Source of the DNA: Desulfonatronospira sp.
Lineage (GTDB): Bacteria; Desulfobacterota; Desulfovibrionia; Desulfovibrionales; Desulfonatronovibrionaceae
Direction of reading: 5' to 3'
Assembly (NCBI GenBank): GCA_007125075.1
Contig: SLDX01000019.1
Coordinates: 1-64,000, forward strand
Length of the DNA: 64,000 nucleotides
Position numbers and translations under genes: made by a program. Positions 25,652 through 34,532 of the stretch are shown one piece after another. The stretch's first letter is position 1. The number at the start of each line of letters is the position of its first letter. The notes below the pieces were generated by a model. The model saw only the letters and a list, made by a program, of their open reading frames with translations. It had not been told where the DNA came from and did no database searches.

Positions 25652-26545
25652 TTATCTGGGCGACATCATAAGTGCGGCCATCAATGCTAGCAGAAGCACC
25701 GGAGTGATCAAAGCCAGAATGACCCGGGAAAAACTGGTGCCGTGAATATACTTGTAGCCGATTACAGTCACCACCAGGGACCACACGGCACCAATAAACG
25801 GCCCAAGGACGGGCAGAACGCCCAGAAGCATGGGCGCGCTTCCGTAGGCCGTGGCCCGGAAGGTGCCTTCAAAGCCTGCTCTTCCGGCCTGAAAAGCCAG
25901 AAGAAAAATATGCGTGATGCCGGCGGCTATAAAGATCCAGGCAGCCATCATAATCGGATACAAAATAAGGATCATTACCGAGCCGGCACCCACCATGCCT
26001 ATCCCCATACCCGGAGCACCGTGCTGGGCGGTGACCGGTAAAATTCCAACCATGTTCCACATGAAGGTGGCCAGCATCTGAATGACGGATACCAGAAGAA
26101 AAAAACCAAGCGGCATGCCCAGACCGCCTGGATGCATGCGGCTGAAAAATGCGCTGGGCGCAAGCATTATCCTTTTAACCGTCTCAAAGAAACCCGGAAA
26201 AAAACCGTAGTGCTGCAGATTCTCCCAAGGAGATGCAGAGCTTTCTTCCTCTTCCTGCCCGGGTTTTCCTGAGGCATGTTCAGGGTCGCCCATGTCTTCA
26301 AGAGTGGTCCACAGATTCTTATCTTCAGCTTCCTCTTCCCTGAAAGCAGATGAGCCCTTATCGCCTGATTCGGATTTGGCAGCTTGAGCAGACTCTTCTT
26401 CCAGAATAAAATTATCCTGGTTCTCTACTTTCCGGAACTGAAACTTTTCCTTGCATCTGGGGCAGGTTGCCTTCTGAGCCTGAGATGGAATCTTCTCATC
26501 AGGCACATCCTGCTCGAAATTGCATTTAGGACAGGTTATGTGCAT
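25652..26545 (-). CDS. Zinc-ribbon Yip1-domain membrane protein
   Basis: A 297-residue protein. It starts with an MJ0042-like zinc ribbon (CPKCNFEQDVP, then CPRCKEKFQF, residues 4-38), followed by an acidic, probably disordered linker (about 45-110), and then a Yip1-like domain with about five membrane helices from 150 to the end (for example GFFLLVSVIQMLATFMWNMV and ITPVLLLALMAALMM). Yip1 proteins have no clear bacterial role. It is 26 bases upstream of ahbC and could be co-transcribed with it. A link to haem is only positional. Confidence 0.85.
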   Translation of the reverse strand: MHITCPKCNFEQDVPDEKIPSQAQKATCPRCKEKFQFRKVENQDNFILEEESAQAAKSESGDKGSSAFREEEAEDKNLWTTLEDMGDPEHASGKPGQEEEESSASPWENLQHYGFFPGFFETVKRIMLAPSAFFSRMHPGGLGMPLGFFLLVSVIQMLATFMWNMVGILPVTAQHGAPGMGIGMVGAGSVMILILYPIMMAAWIFIAAGITHIFLLAFQAGRAGFEGTFRATAYGSAPMLLGVLPVLGPFIGAVWSLVVTVIGYKYIHGTSFSRVILALITPVLLLALMAALMMSPR

Positions 26546-26762
26546 AAATGTGTCCTTAAGATCAAAAACTTTATAATCGTTTTTATTAACATGTATCAGG
26601 TCCTAAATTAACACTTTATCCATATAAGCTTTCGGAATCAAGTCCGGATGTCCAAAGAGAAAAATGCTGAATTACAATCCTTAAGAAAATTAAAAAGGAT
26701 AAAACCTGAGATATGAGAAATGCTGTGCAGGGCTGGGCCGGGAAGTAAGCTTTTTTTATGGC

Positions 26763-27497
26763 TTATTCATCCAGGATTTTTCTGGCCAGTGCGGGGTCCA
26801 GTCCTCTTTGGCCGGCGATGCGCTCCAGATTTTCTTCAGCCTCGGAAGCTCGAAGATAAGCGGGTGCGGGCAGTTTTTCGGACCACTCCGCTTCAAAGGC
26901 AAGCTTTAGAAGGTTTAGCGGCATGGCTGTATCCCATATCAAAGGTAGAACTGATAAATTCTCTTTATTGAAGTGCTCCCGATTGCGGCGAACTCCACTG
27001 CCCAGCAGGTATCCGGGTTCAGGGTGGCGGGAGATGAGCGATTCAATATCGACTGCGGAAATATCCAGAGCAGGGCATAAGCTGCTCAGGTCGGGAACGG
27101 AAAAACCTTGAGCGTATACCTGGTTCTTTCTGGAGTGCACCAGGACCCAGAGAGTGCCTTTGAGCAGAGCTCCGGGGCCCAGGGCCAGAGCCCGCAGATA
27201 ACTTATTCCGGCCAGGGGCGTGCATCGCGCGCAGGACAATCCCAGTGCATGAGCCAAGCTCATGCGGATTCCGGTAAAAGAACCGGGCCCGGTGACACAA
27301 GCGATTCCGGCAATGTTCATGGGTGCCAGGTCCAAAAATTTAAGGCCCCGGTCTATGGCTTCGGCCATGTACTTCATGGCCCGGCCCGGCACATTGAAGC
27401 TCTGGAAGTAATCAACCCTCCCCGGTATACCCATGATGACCTGCAGGTCGCCTTCGGCACAGTTCAGAACCAGGCAGGGACCGGCTTGCATTTTCAT
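26763..27497 (-). CDS. tsaB: tRNA t6A biosynthesis protein TsaB
   Basis: TsaB is the inactive paralogue and scaffold of TsaD in the t6A-forming complex. The 244-residue protein has an ASKHA fold start (CLVLNCAEGDLQV), then the diagnostic GIACVTGPGSFTGIRMSLA (about 65-83) and GLSCA. TsaE, its ATPase partner, is at 6 kb. ATG 27497 shares one base with the rseP stop (TGATG), so translation is coupled; the track start is an in-frame TTG one codon earlier. It ends the nine-gene rpsB operon. Confidence 0.93.
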   Translation of the reverse strand: MKMQAGPCLVLNCAEGDLQVIMGIPGRVDYFQSFNVPGRAMKYMAEAIDRGLKFLDLAPMNIAGIACVTGPGSFTGIRMSLAHALGLSCARCTPLAGISYLRALALGPGALLKGTLWVLVHSRKNQVYAQGFSVPDLSSLCPALDISAVDIESLISRHPEPGYLLGSGVRRNREHFNKENLSVLPLIWDTAMPLNLLKLAFEAEWSEKLPAPAYLRASEAEENLERIAGQRGLDPALARKILDE

Positions 27498-28564
27498 CAA
27501 CCCACAAGGCGCAGAATATCGTTTATAATGGCAAAAGCCATAAGGGACAGAATCAGAATGATCCCTATCCGGGTGGCCATCTGACGCATGCGCGCATTCA
27601 GGGGTCTGCGGATGATCATTTCAATGCTGTAGAAGAGTATATGCCCCCCGTCGAGTACAGGGATAGGCAAAAGATTGATCAGGCCCAGATTGATGCTGAT
27701 CAATGCTGTCAGGGCCAGAAGGTTTACCAGACCCTCCTGGGTCTGTTCACTGACCAGTTGCGCGATAAGGATCGGACCGCCTATGGTATCCAGGGGAATG
27801 ATCCGCTCAATGAGCTTGATGATCGCCTCCACGGTCAGGCGGATGAGCATCCAGGTCTGAGCCAGGCCTTCCCCGGCCGCGCTGATAAAGCCAAGAGATA
27901 TGTGCTCGGTCTCTCCGGAGGCCACTATGCCAATCTGCGGGGTTTTGACCTCTTCACCGAATATTGTCTCCTGGACGGCCAATTCCGGTGTAATGGTAAA
28001 CTCATATATGTTTTCGTTGCGCTGGACCTGCATATCGATGGGTTCACCCCTGTTGTCCCGGATATGCATGACCAGCTCGTCCCAGTACTGGATTTCTGCA
28101 TTGTCGACCCTAAGGACCCGGTCACCGGGCTGCAGGCCGGCCTCCTGAGCAGGTCCGTCTTCGGCCAGCTGGCCGATTTCCGGTAAAAGCATGGTTTGCC
28201 CGTGGGCAAAGAAAAGTCCCCAGTATATAAACCAGGCCAAAGCAAAATTAAATACCGGGCCTGCCGCCACCACCAGAATCCTCTGCCACGGAGGCCGGCG
28301 GGCAAAACTTTCCCTGTTGGTGAACCCTTCGGGCAACTGGGCTTCTTCACTCTCTCCGACCAGATGAACATAGCCGCCCAGGGGCACGGCAGAGAGACGG
28401 TATTGTGTCTTGCCCAGAACAAAACCGAAAAGTTTGGGTCCAAAGCCCAGAGAAAAGGTGGATACACCTATGCCCATAATCCTGGCCACCAGAAAATGGC
28501 CAAGCTCATGGAAAAAAATTAGAAGTCCAAGGACTATTACTATGGCTGCCACGCTTTCTATCAT
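27497..28564 (-). CDS. rseP: Site-2 zinc metalloprotease RseP
   Basis: An intramembrane protease that cleaves anti-sigma factors and signal-peptide remnants. The zinc motif FFHELGHFL lies in the first membrane helix (residues about 17-25). One PDZ domain occupies about 110-190 (AGLQPGDRVLRVDNAEI). The second active-site segment is INLLPIPVLDGGHILF near 300. At 355 residues it is the single-PDZ form, shorter than the two-PDZ E. coli protein. It starts one base after the dxr stop, as usual in the rpsB-dxr-rseP operon. Confidence 0.95.
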   Translation of the reverse strand: MIESVAAIVIVLGLLIFFHELGHFLVARIMGIGVSTFSLGFGPKLFGFVLGKTQYRLSAVPLGGYVHLVGESEEAQLPEGFTNRESFARRPPWQRILVVAAGPVFNFALAWFIYWGLFFAHGQTMLLPEIGQLAEDGPAQEAGLQPGDRVLRVDNAEIQYWDELVMHIRDNRGEPIDMQVQRNENIYEFTITPELAVQETIFGEEVKTPQIGIVASGETEHISLGFISAAGEGLAQTWMLIRLTVEAIIKLIERIIPLDTIGGPILIAQLVSEQTQEGLVNLLALTALISINLGLINLLPIPVLDGGHILFYSIEMIIRRPLNARMRQMATRIGIILILSLMAFAIINDILRLVG

Positions 28565-28565
28565 T

Positions 28566-29768
28566 TTATGCCTCTATCCATTGATATATGTTCTGCCTGG
28601 TCCTGTTGTCCAGTTCCAGAATGGCTTCAGCGCTGTCCACGTCTGCTGGGCTGTGTTCATCAAGAGCTCTGGTATTGAGTCTGGCAATATCAGTAAAGCC
28701 AATTTTTCCGGCCAGAAAGCTTTCCACGCATACTTCATTGGCGGCATTGAGGACCACGGGATAGCTGAGACCGCTCTGCATGGCCGAAACAGCCAGATCC
28801 AGACAGGGAAAAGCCTCCTTGTCCGGAAGGTGAAAACTGAGCTCCGGGGTGCGGGTCAGATCCAAAGGAGTAAGGTTTACCTCCAGACGTCTGGGAAAAC
28901 CCAGACAATGGGCTATGGGCAGCTGCATGTCCGGAGTGCCCATATGCGCCAGAAGCGAACCGTCTTTGAATTGTACCAGAGAATGGACAATACTTTGCGG
29001 ATGCACCAGGACATGTATTTTGTCCATGGGCAGACCGAAAAGATGATGAGCCTCGATCAGTTCCAGACCCTTGTTCATCATGGTCGCGGAATCAATGCTT
29101 ATTTTGGCTCCCATGGACCAGTTGGGGTGAGCCAGGGCCTGGCTTGGTTGAATATTTTTCATCGAGGAAGCCGCACAGCCCCAGAAAGGTCCTCCTGATG
29201 CGGTAATGATCACCGAGTCCAGATCAGCCTTGTCATGACCCTGAAGAGCCTGGAGAAGAGCGTTGTGTTCGGAGTCGACAGGAAGGATCACGCTTCTGTT
29301 GCCGGAGCACATTTCGCGTACCAGATGCCCGCCCAGGACCATGGATTCCTTGTTGGCCAGCAGGACAACTTTGCCTGCTTCCACTGCTGCCAGGGTGGGC
29401 AGAAGCCCGGCGGCTCCGACCATGGCCGAAAGGACCAGCTCGCACTCGTCCAGGGCGGCCAGCTCTTTGTAGCCTTCAGTGCCGACCAGAATTTCAGGAG
29501 AGTATCCAGGCTCAAGCAGGGACTTAAGCTCATGGACCAGTTCCTGACTCAGGACCGCCAGATAATCCGGCCTGAATTCGTTGGCCTGCTCGGCCAGCAG
29601 TTTTGTGTTTCTGGCCCCGGCCATGCCCTGGATATGAAACTTCTGTCTGTGAGAGCGGACCACTTTCAAGGCGCTTACTCCAATGGAGCCTGTGGAGCCG
29701 AGAATAGTCAGTGTCCTGGGACGGTCTTCCTGAGCTTTTATATTTAATGATGATATGTAGTTGTGCAA
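28566..29768 (-). CDS. dxr: 1-deoxy-D-xylulose 5-phosphate reductoisomerase
   Basis: Converts DXP to 2-C-methyl-D-erythritol 4-phosphate in the non-mevalonate isoprenoid route. The NADPH-binding ILGSTGSIGVSAL lies near residue 21. The catalytic segments LLANKESMVLGG, PVDSEHNAL and GASGGPFW-like TASGGPFWG follow, with ATMMNKGLELIEAHHLF in the C-terminal part. No ATG fits: the first usable codon is TTG 29768 and no good ribosome-binding site is seen, so the exact start is uncertain by a few codons. It is preceded by cdsA 18 bases away. Confidence 0.95.
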   Translation of the reverse strand: MHNYISSLNIKAQEDRPRTLTILGSTGSIGVSALKVVRSHRQKFHIQGMAGARNTKLLAEQANEFRPDYLAVLSQELVHELKSLLEPGYSPEILVGTEGYKELAALDECELVLSAMVGAAGLLPTLAAVEAGKVVLLANKESMVLGGHLVREMCSGNRSVILPVDSEHNALLQALQGHDKADLDSVIITASGGPFWGCAASSMKNIQPSQALAHPNWSMGAKISIDSATMMNKGLELIEAHHLFGLPMDKIHVLVHPQSIVHSLVQFKDGSLLAHMGTPDMQLPIAHCLGFPRRLEVNLTPLDLTRTPELSFHLPDKEAFPCLDLAVSAMQSGLSYPVVLNAANEVCVESFLAGKIGFTDIARLNTRALDEHSPADVDSAEAILELDNRTRQNIYQWIEA

Positions 29769-29786
29769 GGCTGATCAGTGTATTGA

Positions 29787-30590
29787 TTAAAAAACTGTAA
29801 CAATTGATGAATATAACACATAAACCGGCAAAAGCAAGAGCACGCTGTCAATGCGATCAAGCATCCCGCCGTGGCCGGGCAGAATATTCCCGGTATCCTT
29901 GACCTTGGTCCATCTTTTAAGCGATGACTGAAAGAAATCACCCAGCTGAGCGGCAACCCCCAGGACAACACCCAGAATCAGATAATGCCACCAAACGACT
30001 GCTCCCAGAAACAGCCCCAGGAACAAGGTCACAGCCAGACATAGGATCATTCCACCGCTGCTGCCCATCCAGGTCTTTTTAGGGCTGACCTGGGGCCAGA
30101 TCTTTCTTTCCCCCCACAGCGAACCCGCGTAATAGGCTCCGATATCTGAAGCAAAGGCTGCGCCGAAGACGAGCATGATTTCAGGGATACTCAGCGTTAA
30201 AATAAGGCTGAGCACCAGGGGCAGATAGACTATGCCGCCGATGAGAATCAGGTAGTCGTCCAGTCTGGCCTGCTCTTTATGGCGGCTGTATTCCACAAGA
30301 AAACAGAGCCAGGCCGCCCAGAAGAGAAGGACAAGAAAAAGGACAGGACTATTGGTGATCTTAAGGCCGGTGTCCAGGACAAAGAGTATGCCGGCAGTGC
30401 AGCCGAGCATCTTGAGCAGGATTCTCCTGGTACCGGTCCAGAACATGGAATAAAACTCCCATAAGGCAAACAGTGAAACCAGTAAAATGACTATGGTTAC
30501 GGCTGCGTGTCCCAGATACAGAACTGTGATCAGGATGAAAAAAAGGATAAGTCCGGTGAGGACCCTTTTCTGATGCGAGGTTAGATTCAT
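29787..30590 (-). CDS. cdsA: Phosphatidate cytidylyltransferase
   Basis: Makes CDP-diacylglycerol from CTP and phosphatidate, the branch point of phospholipid synthesis. The 267-residue protein is mostly hydrophobic, with about eight membrane helices. The C-terminal CDS signature is present: FASDIGAYYAGSLWG, SPKKTWMGSSGG, AQLGDFFQSSLKRWTKVKD and LPGHGGMLDRIDS. It starts five bases after the uppS stop. The lipid and isoprenoid steps are clustered as in most Proteobacteria. Confidence 0.96.
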   Translation of the reverse strand: MNLTSHQKRVLTGLILFFILITVLYLGHAAVTIVILLVSLFALWEFYSMFWTGTRRILLKMLGCTAGILFVLDTGLKITNSPVLFLVLLFWAAWLCFLVEYSRHKEQARLDDYLILIGGIVYLPLVLSLILTLSIPEIMLVFGAAFASDIGAYYAGSLWGERKIWPQVSPKKTWMGSSGGMILCLAVTLFLGLFLGAVVWWHYLILGVVLGVAAQLGDFFQSSLKRWTKVKDTGNILPGHGGMLDRIDSVLLLLPVYVLYSSIVTVF

Positions 30591-30595
30591 TTGGG

Positions 30596-31282
30596 TCAGA
30601 TCCTTCCGAAGCGGCGCTGTCTTTGACTGAAGCTTTGCAGAGCCTGGTGCAGGTCGTCAGGTGTAAATTCCGGCCACAGGGTGTCGGTGAAATACAGTTC
30701 GGAATAGGCAGACTGATAAAGAAGATAATTGCTGATCCGGTATTCGCCGCTTGTACGGATAATCAGGTCCGGATCTGGCTGACCTGAGGTATATAAATAC
30801 GTGCTGAATATTTCAGGGGTGAGATCTTCAGGCTTCAGGCCCTGCTCGAGGATCTTTCTGCACGCCCGGACAATTTCCAGCCGCCCGGAATAGTTGAGGG
30901 CCAGGTTTAAGTGCATGCTCTGGTTGTTTCTGGTCTTATAGCAGGCCATCTGGATCACTTTTCTGGTACTCAGCGGCAGGGCATCGATTTCTCCAAGAAT
31001 GTTCAGCCGGATATCCTGCCTGATCAATGTTCCCAGCTCACCTCTGAGAAAATCAGCCAGCAGATTGAACAGAAAATCGATCTCATCCTTGGGCCGGGCC
31101 CAGTTTTCATGAGAAAAGGCATACAGGGTCAGATGTTTGATGCCAATCCGCCTGCACTCTTCGACTATGGTCCTGGCACTTCTGGTTCCCTGCTTGTGGC
31201 CTTCCACCCGGGGCAGGCCGTTACTGCTGGCCCATCTGCCGTTGCCGTCCATTATGATGGCTATATGGCTTGGAAAATGCAC
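30596..31282 (-). CDS. uppS: Undecaprenyl diphosphate synthase
   Basis: Builds the C55 isoprenoid carrier for peptidoglycan and LPS from FPP and IPP. The signature HIAIIMDGNGRWA is followed by YAFSHENWARP and, near the C-terminus, PDPDLIIRTSGEYRISNYLLYQ. The start is unclear: the track uses TTG 31324, inside frr. GTG 31282 gives a 228-residue protein just downstream of the frr stop, but the GGAG at the end of frr is 13 bases before it. A CTG two codons earlier has better spacing. I list the GTG. Confidence 0.94.
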   Translation of the reverse strand: MHFPSHIAIIMDGNGRWASSNGLPRVEGHKQGTRSARTIVEECRRIGIKHLTLYAFSHENWARPKDEIDFLFNLLADFLRGELGTLIRQDIRLNILGEIDALPLSTRKVIQMACYKTRNNQSMHLNLALNYSGRLEIVRACRKILEQGLKPEDLTPEIFSTYLYTSGQPDPDLIIRTSGEYRISNYLLYQSAYSELYFTDTLWPEFTPDDLHQALQSFSQRQRRFGRI

Positions 31283-31289
31283 CTGCAGT

Positions 31290-31844
31290 TTAAAACTCCA
31301 TGATTTCTTTTTCTTTCTCGGCAAGAATCTGATCTACCCGCTCCACATAAGAGTCGATTATTTTCTGGACCTCTTCGTATCCCTTGTGCATTTCGTCTTC
31401 TGTGAGCTCTTTGTTGTTTTTCATTTTTTTCAGGCTTTCATTGGCTTCCCTGCGAATATTTCTAAGAGCCACTTTGGTGTCCTCAGCGGTTTTCTTGGCC
31501 ATCTTGACCAGTTCTTTGCGCCTTTCTTCAGTCAGAGGAGGAAGATTGATCCGGATGATCTTACCGTCATTAACCGGGTTCAGTCCCAGATCAGATTTCA
31601 TGATGGCTTTTTCAATCCCGGAGAAGGCATTTCTGTCCCATGGCTGTATCGCGATTGTCCGGCTGTCCGGGATGGAAATGGAAGCCAGCTGATTAAGAGG
31701 GGTCATAGTTCCGTAATATTCGACCATCACGTCGTCGAGCAGGCTTACCGAGGCCCTTCCGGTCCGGAACCTGCTCAGTTCCTTGTCCAAAGTGGCGATC
31801 GCCTTGTTCATTTTATCCCTGCATTCATTGAGTACGGCTTGCAT
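31290..31844 (-). CDS. frr: Ribosome recycling factor
   Basis: With EF-G it splits post-termination ribosomes. At 184 residues it is the usual size. It has the long-helix regions [14 protein letters not shown] and [16 protein letters not shown] and the typical RRDANE-like stretch [14 protein letters not shown] strong AAGGAGG lies before ATG 31844, inside the pyrH 3' end, so the two genes overlap by 20 bases. The GGAG inside its own last codons may serve uppS. Confidence 0.97.
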   Translation of the reverse strand: MQAVLNECRDKMNKAIATLDKELSRFRTGRASVSLLDDVMVEYYGTMTPLNQLASISIPDSRTIAIQPWDRNAFSGIEKAIMKSDLGLNPVNDGKIIRINLPPLTEERRKELVKMAKKTAEDTKVALRNIRREANESLKKMKNNKELTEDEMHKGYEEVQKIIDSYVERVDQILAEKEKEIMEF

Positions 31845-32565
31845 GTTTACCTCCTTGTATCAGGGTACCTGCCTTTTCACCTTGGAGCACCCGACTTATG
31901 TTGTCCTTGTGGAAAAGGTTAAAGACCACTAAAGGCATGTTGTTGTCCATGCACAAAGAAACAGCGGCAGAGTCCATGACTTTTAAGCGCTTGTTCAACA
32001 CATCTATGTATGAGAGCGATATAAACATTTCGGCGTCTGGATGGAGTACCGGATCCTTATCGTAAACTCCATCGACTTTGGTTGCTTTGAAAATGACATC
32101 GGCTTTCAGTTCCATGGCCCTGAGAGCTGCTGCAGTATCCGTAGTGAAATAGGGATTACCTGTGCCTGCAGCGCAGATGACGATCCTTTTTTTCTCCAGA
32201 TGCCTTAATGCCCTGCGCCTGATATAGGGTTCCGCTACTTCGTGCATGGATATGGCAGTCATTACTCTGGTGTCGGCATCCATTTTTTCAAGGGCGTCCT
32301 GAAGGGCCAAAGCATTGATCAGTGTGGCCAGCATGCCCATATAGTCGGCTTGAGCCCGGTCCATGCCCTGCGATGAAGCGGATACGCCGCGGAATATGTT
32401 TCCGCCCCCGATAACCAGAGCAATTTCAGCCCCTAAATCCTGAGCGGCTATGATCTCCCGGCAGATGGAAGATAAGGTCTCGGAGTCGATTCCGTACTTT
32501 TTGTCTCCGGCCAGGGCTTCCCCGCTCAGCTTGAGAAGCACCCGCCGGTATTTAAGTTCGCGCAT
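31825..32565 (-). CDS. pyrH: UMP kinase
   Basis: Phosphorylates UMP to UDP. The amino-acid-kinase fold is clear: [18 protein letters not shown] at the N-terminus, [10 protein letters not shown] near 55, [18 protein letters not shown] near 78, the [15 protein letters not shown] region near 137 and VDGVYDKDP near 165. The 246-residue protein is a few residues longer than usual at the C-terminus, and this tail overlaps frr by 20 bases. It is hexameric and GTP-activated in the family. It lies between tsf and frr as normal. Confidence 0.96.
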   Translation of the reverse strand: MRELKYRRVLLKLSGEALAGDKKYGIDSETLSSICREIIAAQDLGAEIALVIGGGNIFRGVSASSQGMDRAQADYMGMLATLINALALQDALEKMDADTRVMTAISMHEVAEPYIRRRALRHLEKKRIVICAAGTGNPYFTTDTAAALRAMELKADVIFKATKVDGVYDKDPVLHPDAEMFISLSYIDVLNKRLKVMDSAAVSLCMDNNMPLVVFNLFHKDNISRVLQGEKAGTLIQGGKHASRTQ

Positions 32566-32580
32566 GGGTATATCCGGATA

Positions 32581-33174
32581 CTACTCTTCGCCCAGGGCCA
32601 GGCGGGTAAAACGTCCTATCTGGATGTTTTCACCCAGGACCGCTATGGTTTCGTTCATCAGATCCTCAATGGTCTTGGAGTCGTCTTTGATAAACGGCTG
32701 CTGCAGCAGACAGACTTCCTTGAAGTATTTCTGCATCCGGCCTTCGATGATTTTTTCGGCAATCTGCTCCGGTTTTCCTTCTTTCTGGGCCTGAGTTCTT
32801 AAGAATTCGCGTTCTTTTTCCACCAGTTCCACCGGAAGGTGCTCTGATGCTACGCAAACCGGACTTGTGGCTGCGATCTGCATGGCCAGGTCCTTGGCCA
32901 ACTGCTGAAACTTGTCGCTTTTGGCCACAAAGTCTGTTTCACATTTAAGTTCCACCATAACCCCGATTTTTCCATTGCTGTGGATGTATGATCCGATCCA
33001 GCCTTCTGAGGTGGATCTGCCGGCTCTTTTCCGGGCTTTGGACAAACCTTTTTCCCTGAGCCAGTTGATGGCTTTCTGCTCGTCTCCGTCGCTGGCCTGC
33101 AGGGCTTTTTTGCAATCCATCATTCCGGCCCCGGTTTTTTCACGCAGAGCCTTTACTTTCTGGGCATCAATCAT
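32581..33174 (-). CDS. tsf: Elongation factor Ts, short form
   Basis: Nucleotide-exchange factor for EF-Tu. The N-terminal UBA-like domain has VKALREKTGAGMMDCKKAL (about 7-25). The core has KIGVMVELKCETDFVAKSD, the TDFV motif that contacts EF-Tu, near 70-88. At 197 residues it has one core subdomain instead of the two of the 283-residue E. coli protein, a normal variant in many bacteria. GGAGG within the end of rpsB serves it; the gap is three bases. Confidence 0.96.
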   Translation of the reverse strand: MIDAQKVKALREKTGAGMMDCKKALQASDGDEQKAINWLREKGLSKARKRAGRSTSEGWIGSYIHSNGKIGVMVELKCETDFVAKSDKFQQLAKDLAMQIAATSPVCVASEHLPVELVEKEREFLRTQAQKEGKPEQIAEKIIEGRMQKYFKEVCLLQQPFIKDDSKTIEDLMNETIAVLGENIQIGRFTRLALGEE

Positions 33175-33177
33175 TGT

Positions 33178-33978
33178 CTATTCCTCCTCTGTCTCTTCCT
33201 GCAAGTCAGGTTCACGAATTTCTTCATTCATTCCCTGCTCTTTTTCAGTTATTGCGGTTTCTTTGGCCATTTCTTCCTGGTCTTCCCTGTCGCCGCGCCT
33301 GGACAGTCCTTCCAGACAGGCTTCGGCAATGCTCCCGGAAAAGAGCTTGATAGCCCGGATGGCGTCATCATTGCCGGGAATGACAAAGTCGATGAGGTCC
33401 GGATCGCAGTTGGTGTCCACCACCGCGATAATGGGGATATTCAGTTTGCGGCATTCCTTGACAGCGATCTCTTCCTTCTTGGGATCGACAATAAAGGCCG
33501 CACCAGGCAGAGAATCCATATTCTTGATTCCGCCCAGGTCACTGTTCAGTTTGTTGACTTCTCTTTGCAGCATGACCACTTCCTTTTTGACGAAACGATT
33601 AATGCTGCCGTCTTCAAACATCTTTTCCAGACTTTTCAAGCGGTCTATGCTTTTGCGGATGGTTTGAAAGTTGGTCAGGGTACCCCCAAGCCAGCGGTTG
33701 GTCACATAATACATTCCGGCGCGTTCTGCTTCGGTCTTGATGACTTCTCTGGCCTGTCTCTTGGTTCCTGCGAAAAGTACCTGTTTGCCTCCGGCTACAG
33801 TGTCCACGATGAAATCGTGAGCGCTCTTATAGAGCTTGACTGTCTGCTGCAGGTCAATGATGTGGATTCCTTTTCTGGAGCCGAAAATATAAGGCTTCAT
33901 TTTCGGATTCCAGCGCTTGGTCTGGTGACCGAAATGCACCCCGGTCTCCAGCATCTGCTTCATGGTCACGTAATTCAT
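33178..33978 (-). CDS. rpsB: 30S ribosomal protein S2
   Basis: A 266-residue S2 protein. [19 protein letters not shown] and [14 protein letters not shown] at the N-terminus, then [25 protein letters not shown] and [13 protein letters not shown], are all S2 signatures. The C-terminal tail (about 225-266) is acidic and glutamate-rich, probably disordered. A strong GGGAGG precedes the ATG. It is the first gene of the minus-strand operon, with a promoter candidate about 100 bases upstream. Autogenous control through a leader is common for rpsB but cannot be shown here. Confidence 0.97.
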   Translation of the reverse strand: MNYVTMKQMLETGVHFGHQTKRWNPKMKPYIFGSRKGIHIIDLQQTVKLYKSAHDFIVDTVAGGKQVLFAGTKRQAREVIKTEAERAGMYYVTNRWLGGTLTNFQTIRKSIDRLKSLEKMFEDGSINRFVKKEVVMLQREVNKLNSDLGGIKNMDSLPGAAFIVDPKKEEIAVKECRKLNIPIIAVVDTNCDPDLIDFVIPGNDDAIRAIKLFSGSIAEACLEGLSRRGDREDQEEMAKETAITEKEQGMNEEIREPDLQEETEEE

Positions 33979-34076
33979 GGTTCCTCCCTGGGTTAAGCCT
34001 CCATCCGGTCGGCACCTCCACCACTGGAAGCACCCAAAGGGCTGCGTCCCGGACGTGTGTTTTTATGAAACTTTTT

Positions 34077-34105
34077 CTGATAACCAAAAAATTCATTTCT
34101 GGCAA
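34077..34105 (-). promoter_or_regulatory. Candidate sigma-70 promoter for rpsB operon
   Basis: On the minus strand TTGCCA (34105-34100; 5 of 6) is followed after 17 bases by TATCAG (4 of 6). It would give an rpsB leader of about 90 bases, long enough for translational feedback. It is the mirror of a similar promoter for rpmE in the same 233-base divergent region. Confidence 0.5.
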
Positions 34106-34151
34106 GTTCGAACTTGAGATGCCTGCAGGTTTGAAATAGTTAAAAATAATC

Positions 34152-34180
34152 TTGCCAACAGCAAGCGGATGATTTATAAA
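34152..34180 (+). promoter_or_regulatory. Candidate sigma-70 promoter for rpmE
   Basis: TTGCCA (5 of 6 to the -35 consensus) is separated by 17 bases from TATAAA (5 of 6 to the -10 consensus). The predicted start of transcription is about 25 bases before the rpmE ATG, and a GGAGG lies in between. Confidence 0.6.
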
Positions 34181-34211
34181 ATTTAGTCTTTTAAAATTCT
34201 GGAGGTTTTTC

Positions 34212-34421
34212 ATGAAAAAAGATTTGCATCCATCGCTTTACGACTCTGTGGTTAAGTGTGCCTGCGGCAATGAATTCGAGACCAAATCCACTGCTGGTGA
34301 AAAAATTATGGTTGAAGTATGTTCCCAGTGTCATCCCTTTTTCACGGGTCAGCAGAGATTTGTGGATTCAGCCGGGCGCATAGACCGGTTCAAGAAAAAA
34401 TACGGCCATCTGTCCAAATAA
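34212..34421 (+). CDS. rpmE: 50S ribosomal protein L31, zinc-binding type
   Basis: A 69-residue L31. [12 protein letters not shown] contains the CxC pair (residues about 17-19) and [12 protein letters not shown] the CxxC pair (about 37-40), so it is the zinc-containing form. The end, [10 protein letters not shown], is also typical. GGAGG lies before the ATG. A 111-base gap leads to prfA; the order rpmE-prfA-prmC is common. Confidence 0.97.
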   Translation: MKKDLHPSLYDSVVKCACGNEFETKSTAGEKIMVEVCSQCHPFFTGQQRFVDSAGRIDRFKKKYGHLSK

Positions 34422-34532
34422 TTTTATTACAAAATCTTGGCCGGGTTTCGGACTTTGACCAGGGAGAGTCAAATGCGTACCATGAAGACAGGAACCGAAC
34501 AGTTATCAAGAATTTTAACTTAATGAAAGAAC

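Noticed and set aside
31137-31922. 261-codon plus-strand ORF antisense to frr and uppS
   Set aside because: It covers three clear minus-strand genes; no domain is recognised in it.
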